This document shows positions 7,210 through 10,333 of a DNA stretch of 10,333 nucleotides, piece by piece. Made by a program: the position numbers and the translations under genes. Position 1 is the stretch's first letter. Each line of letters opens with the position of its first letter. The stretch is from NCBI GenBank assembly GCA_015488785.1, contig WFNC01000298.1:1-10333 (forward strand), read 5' to 3'. Under the pieces are notes generated by a model, which worked only from the letters and a program-made list of their open reading frames with translations, made no database searches and was not told where the DNA came from. Source of the stretch: Flavobacteriales bacterium. Lineage in GTDB: Bacteria; Bacteroidota; Bacteroidia; Flavobacteriales_D; Parvicellaceae.

Positions 7210-9098
7210 TAAGCAATTCTTCAATAGATTCCGATTTAGAACAAATTTGGAAAGACCGATATGTAAAAACGAAAGAAGCCTTTGAATTATCAAAAGTTGT
7301 CATAGAATCGGCTAAAGAAAACCAATATAAAAAAGGGATTGCTTTGGGAAAATTATACCACAGTCTTTTTTCTTTTTGGATGGTTGCAGATAGCGAAGTT
7401 TTACCCCCTTTATTTAAAGTCGAAAATATTTTGACTCAATTAAACGATAATTTAGGGCTAACTCGAACTTACAATATATTGGCTTCTGTTTATGATAATT
7501 ATGGAGATTATAACGTTGCTATAAAATATGGTCGATTGGCAGTTGACTTTGCTAGAAAAGAAAATTTGGATGAAGAAGAGGGAGATGCATATACGACGTT
7601 GGGACAAATATATTCTAGAATTGGAGATTATTCTATCGCAATAGAAATGCTAAAAAAAGGACTTGAATTTAGAACAAAATCAAATGCTAAATTTGCCATT
7701 AGTTCTTCTTTGAATCTAATTGCGAGAACACATACACTTAATAAAGCGTTTGAATCGGCAATTGAATACTATAATCTGAGTTTGGAACTTCGAAAATCAA
7801 TTGGAGATACCAATGGATTGCCTTGGACTTACCTGGGTTTTGCAAGTTTATTCTTACAAATGGAACAGTTTGACAATGCGTTGAATTATTATAAAAAAGC
7901 CTTAGGAAATAAAAATGAGAACAAACGTTTGGCGCTACTATGCGAAATCGGAATCGGAAATATTTATTTAAAAACAAATCAATTAGACTACGCGCTAAAA
8001 CACTTAACTACAGCTTTGGATAGTGCTCTGGATTTAAAAATAAAGTCCTTAATTTATGAAATTCACTTGTCGTTATCGAAACTGTTTAATAAAAAAGGAG
8101 ATACAAGTAAAGAATTAGAACATTTTAAAGCTTATTACAATTTAAAAGAAGAAGTTATTAATACTGAAACGACTAATAAATTGAAAAAGCAACAGATCGC
8201 ATTCTCTGTCGAAAGAAGTCAAAAAGAAGCTGAGATTTATCAATTAAAAAATGTAGAATTGAAAAAAGCATACAGCATTGTTTCACAAAAAAACAAAGAA
8301 ATTACAGCTAGTATCACCTATGCTAAAAGAATTCAAGATGCGCTGTTTCCTACGTTAAGTAATTTTTATCAAGAACTTCCAAATTCTTACCTGATTTACA
8401 AACCTAAAGATATCGTTGCAGGGGATTTTTATTGGCTTCAAAAAAAGAATGATAAAATATTGTTTGCCGTAGCAGATTGTACAGGACATGGAGTCCCTGG
8501 TGCAATGGTTAGTGTAGTTTGCAACAATGCTTTGAATAGAACAGTAAACGAATTTAGAATTACTCAACCTGCTTTAATTTTGGATAAAGTAACTGAATTG
8601 GTCAAAGATGCATTCGAAAAAAGTGATGAAAAAGTGATGGACGGAATGGACATTTGCCTTTGTTCTTTTAATAAAGAAACAAGAGAATTAGAATACGCAG
8701 GGGCGCATAATCCACTTTATATAATTACTAAAGATAAAGGTAATTTTGAACAATACATTGACGAAAGAACATTAAATAGTGAAGGTAATTATTTAATTAC
8801 AATACCAGCTAATAAGCAACCAATTGGAGATTTTGACTTTATAAAACCATTTTTAAATCATAAAATTCAATTAAGCAAAGGAGATTATCTTTGTTTGTTT
8901 AGCGATGGTTACGCCGATCAATTTGGAGGCGAACGTGGTAAAAAATTCAAGTATAAACCTTTCAAAAATATGCTTTTAGAAACCTATAACCAACCTTTCA
9001 AAAATCAAAAACAAGCAATAGAAACCGTTTTTGAAAATTGGATTGGAGATTTTGAACAGATTGATGATGTTTGTTTAATGGGGGTGAATATTGAGTAG
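7206..9098 (+). CDS. TPR-SpoIIE (PP2C-type) serine/threonine phosphatase
   Basis: This 630-residue protein has no signal peptide or membrane helix and is probably cytoplasmic. TPR repeats fill about 85-315 (for example YNILASVYDNYGDYNVAIKY and YYNLSLELRKSIGDTNGL). A coiled coil follows (320-365), leading into the linker TYAKRIQDALFP (371-382) typical of Bacteroidota SpoIIE proteins. The PP2C/SpoIIE phosphatase domain spans about 393-628 with all expected acidic metal ligands: D407 (VAGDFYW), D424 (ADCTGHGVPGA), D482 (MDGMDI), D567 (FSDGYADQFGG) and D621 (QIDDVCL). GAHNPLYI (499-506) and KQPIG (537-541) are also present. The domain therefore looks active. SpoIIE-type phosphatases usually dephosphorylate STAS anti-anti-sigma proteins; no such substrate lies nearby. 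The TPRs should bind a partner or signal. It overlaps the upstream gene by four bases, which ties it to the CsgG/TolB-like pair. Confidence 0.93.
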   Translation: MISNSSIDSDLEQIWKDRYVKTKEAFELSKVVIESAKENQYKKGIALGKLYHSLFSFWMVADSEVLPPLFKVENILTQLNDNLGLTRTYNILASVYDNYGDYNVAIKYGRLAVDFARKENLDEEEGDAYTTLGQIYSRIGDYSIAIEMLKKGLEFRTKSNAKFAISSSLNLIARTHTLNKAFESAIEYYNLSLELRKSIGDTNGLPWTYLGFASLFLQMEQFDNALNYYKKALGNKNENKRLALLCEIGIGNIYLKTNQLDYALKHLTTALDSALDLKIKSLIYEIHLSLSKLFNKKGDTSKELEHFKAYYNLKEEVINTETTNKLKKQQIAFSVERSQKEAEIYQLKNVELKKAYSIVSQKNKEITASITYAKRIQDALFPTLSNFYQELPNSYLIYKPKDIVAGDFYWLQKKNDKILFAVADCTGHGVPGAMVSVVCNNALNRTVNEFRITQPALILDKVTELVKDAFEKSDEKVMDGMDICLCSFNKETRELEYAGAHNPLYIITKDKGNFEQYIDERTLNSEGNYLITIPANKQPIGDFDFIKPFLNHKIQLSKGDYLCLFSDGYADQFGGERGKKFKYKPFKNMLLETYNQPFKNQKQAIETVFENWIGDFEQIDDVCLMGVNIE

Positions 9099-9109
9099 TA
9101 CCCCTACTC
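9093..9109. terminator. Stem-loop between convergent genes (weak terminator candidate)
   Basis: GAGTAG (9093-9098) pairs perfectly with CTACTC (9104-9109) across a five-base loop. The left arm contains the TAG stop of the phosphatase gene. No T-run follows on either strand, so it is not a classical intrinsic terminator. It sits where both convergent transcripts end and might stabilise or delimit them. Confidence 0.3.
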
Positions 9110-9119
9110 TAAAAACGGC

Positions 9120-9668
9120 TTAGTCAAATTTTCTTTTTCGAACTTCTACCGATGGATTACCTTGATAAATGGTGTAAGCATCTAAATTAGAAGTTGCCAC
9201 AGAATTGACTGAAAGAATCGCGTGAGAATGACAAGTTACAGCTGGACAAACAACCGCGTGAGCGCCAATCCAAACACCATCTTCTAAAGTAATATCGCCA
9301 ACCATTAAATCAAAAGATTCGCTTTTGTAATTGTGATTACCACAAAGAAGCATCGCTCCTTGAGAAAGACAAACGTTCTTTCCAATTGTGACCTCTCCCA
9401 AATTATCGATCCAAACCTGTTCGCCAATCCAAGTGTTATCTCCTATCGTTAATTTCCAAGGATATTTTATATTTACATTGGGTTTTATGACTACATTCTG
9501 ACCGACTTTCGCACCAAATAACCTTAAAAAAAACACTTTAATTCCCGTCCATCCATTTAGTCTATTCTGAAAAATAAAAAAATTGACAGCAAACCAAATC
9601 AACCGTTTTATTTTACCTCCCGGGTTGTACCAAGAATTATTAAATTTAGATAAATCTGTTTTCTTCAT
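9120..9668 (-). CDS. wcaF: WcaF-like hexapeptide-repeat acetyltransferase
   Basis: This 182-residue protein has the length and layout of the WcaF group of left-handed beta-helix acetyltransferases, which transfer acetyl from acetyl-CoA to a sugar of an extracellular polysaccharide. The N-terminus carries the family's SWYNPGGKIKRLIWF region and a membrane-associating hydrophobic stretch (22-34). Hexapeptide turns run from about 53 to 160 (VVIKPNVNIKYPW; LTIGDNTWIGEQVWID; VTIGKNVCLSQGAMLLCG; ITLEDGVWIGAHAVVCPAV). H112 in CGNHNY lies where the catalytic histidine is expected. The end, YQGNPSVEVRKRKFD, resembles the usual G-N-P-A-x-x-I-K-x-R tail. It starts 12 bases after the lipoprotein gene on the same strand, so they may be co-transcribed. 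No other polysaccharide genes lie in the window, so the acceptor is unknown; the colanic-acid name is a family label only. Confidence 0.88.
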   Translation of the reverse strand: MKKTDLSKFNNSWYNPGGKIKRLIWFAVNFFIFQNRLNGWTGIKVFFLRLFGAKVGQNVVIKPNVNIKYPWKLTIGDNTWIGEQVWIDNLGEVTIGKNVCLSQGAMLLCGNHNYKSESFDLMVGDITLEDGVWIGAHAVVCPAVTCHSHAILSVNSVATSNLDAYTIYQGNPSVEVRKRKFD

Positions 9669-9680
9669 TAAAAAATATTT

Positions 9681-10325
9681 TTACCGTTGAATTGAGTAAC
9701 TAATAATGAGCGGATTATTAAAATCTGTTGCGTCAACTTCTACCCAACCCATTTTATCTTCGTATCTAAAAGCGATGTATTTGCTTCCTTCTACGTTATG
9801 CCATGTTCCTTTATGACTCAAAGCCAAAGGCATTTCATACCACATTTTTACTCCTTGCTCATTTAAAATTTTCCAATCTGAACTATTTTTTATTTCATCT
9901 CCATTGCTATTAGCTTTTAACCAAACTAGCGTCGTTGTAGCACCTAAACCAACATATACAACTTCCTCTTCTGTTAGAATAGAAACTTTATCATTAGACT
10001 TTAAACTCAAACTGGGATAATAATTAGGAGAACCTCCATTCAATAAATGAATACTATCATTATTTATTAATTTTAACTCAAGAGTAATTTCATTTTCTCC
10101 ATCTAAATCAAAATCAAAAGAGTAACTTCCAGTTCCATAAAGGTTTAAAGAATCATACTCAACAGAAATAGAAACAGGAGTAGGAAAAGACATTGTTGTT
10201 ACAGAAGGATTATCTACACCTATTAGCATAACAGATTTTTTTTCTTCGACTATCATTTCTTTTTTTCGACAAGAGAAGAAAGAAATTAATATAATTGTGG
10301 CTATTAAAAAATATTTACTGCTCAT
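9681..10325 (-). CDS. Putative lipoprotein of unknown function
   Basis: This 214-residue protein begins with a lipoprotein signal (hydrophobic 6-17, then SFFSC with the modified cysteine at C19), followed by a charged KKE/EEKK tether. This matches relaxed Bacteroidota lipoboxes, and it would be membrane-anchored on the periplasmic side or exposed at the surface. The mature part looks beta-rich. One stretch, SFDFDLDGENEITLELK (69-85), has the D-x-D-x-D-G-x-x-E spacing of small calcium-binding loops, as in FG-GAP or EF-hand-like turns. The C-terminal segment (GSKYIAFRYEDKMGWVEVD) resembles endings common in uncharacterised Flavobacteriia lipoproteins. I do not recognise the family. The ATG is eight bases from the window edge, so its promoter is outside. 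It sits just upstream of the acetyltransferase gene on the same strand. Confidence 0.8.
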   Translation of the reverse strand: MSSKYFLIATIILISFFSCRKKEMIVEEKKSVMLIGVDNPSVTTMSFPTPVSISVEYDSLNLYGTGSYSFDFDLDGENEITLELKLINNDSIHLLNGGSPNYYPSLSLKSNDKVSILTEEEVVYVGLGATTTLVWLKANSNGDEIKNSSDWKILNEQGVKMWYEMPLALSHKGTWHNVEGSKYIAFRYEDKMGWVEVDATDFNNPLIISYSIQR

Positions 10326-10333
10326 TTTTTTAC

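Noticed and set aside
9120..9668. A colanic acid or capsule biosynthesis cluster around the WcaF-like gene
   Set aside because: No glycosyltransferase, polymerase or sugar-nucleotide gene is in the window; a single acetyltransferase does not define a cluster.
9671..9682. Palindrome AAAAATATTTTT between the lipoprotein and acetyltransferase genes
   Set aside because: Such A/T palindromes are expected by chance here, and no loop or G+C stem supports a function.

Overview
The window looks like chromosomal DNA of a member of the Bacteroidota, probably class Flavobacteriia. It is A+T-rich and its genes lack Shine-Dalgarno sequences. Several upstream regions hold TAnnTTTG-like -7 elements. The families present are typical of that group: a secreted MORN-repeat protein, a tandem UspA protein, a TPR-SpoIIE phosphatase, a WcaF-like acetyltransferase, and short secreted proteins cut after ...YS/Q or ...FA/Q.

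Layout. (1) 1-608, minus strand: a secreted beta-rich, Gly/Ser/Thr-rich protein cut off by the window edge, with a WQL motif. A 206-bp intergenic region with candidate promoters in both directions separates it from (2) 815-1612, a secreted two-domain Ig-like protein resembling fimbrial chaperones or WxL-interacting proteins, and (3) 1622-2800, a secreted 14-repeat MORN-type protein. (4) 2898-3704 is a two-domain universal stress protein followed by a clear intrinsic terminator. (5) 3777-9098 is a tight three-gene operon, described below. (6) 9120-10325, minus strand and convergent with the operon: a WcaF-like hexapeptide acetyltransferase downstream of a putative lipoprotein.

The three-gene operon is the most interesting part. 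Its first gene encodes a DUF4145-like domain, a transmembrane helix and a CsgG/TolB-like domain. The second encodes an exported paralogue of that CsgG/TolB-like domain, extended by about 480 mostly helical residues. The third encodes a soluble TPR, coiled-coil and SpoIIE/PP2C phosphatase protein that overlaps its upstream neighbour by ATGA. The CsgG/TolB-like regions of the first two are about 58% identical without gaps, so they arose by duplication followed by attachment to different partners. The layout suggests an envelope sensor pair coupled to a cytosolic phosphatase. That function is inferred, and no anti-sigma factor, STAS protein or kinase partner lies in the window.

The divergent pair at the left (WQL-motif protein and chaperone/WxLIP-like protein) may be a surface-protein export or anchoring pair. 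No RNA genes, insertion sequences, CRISPR arrays or origins were seen.
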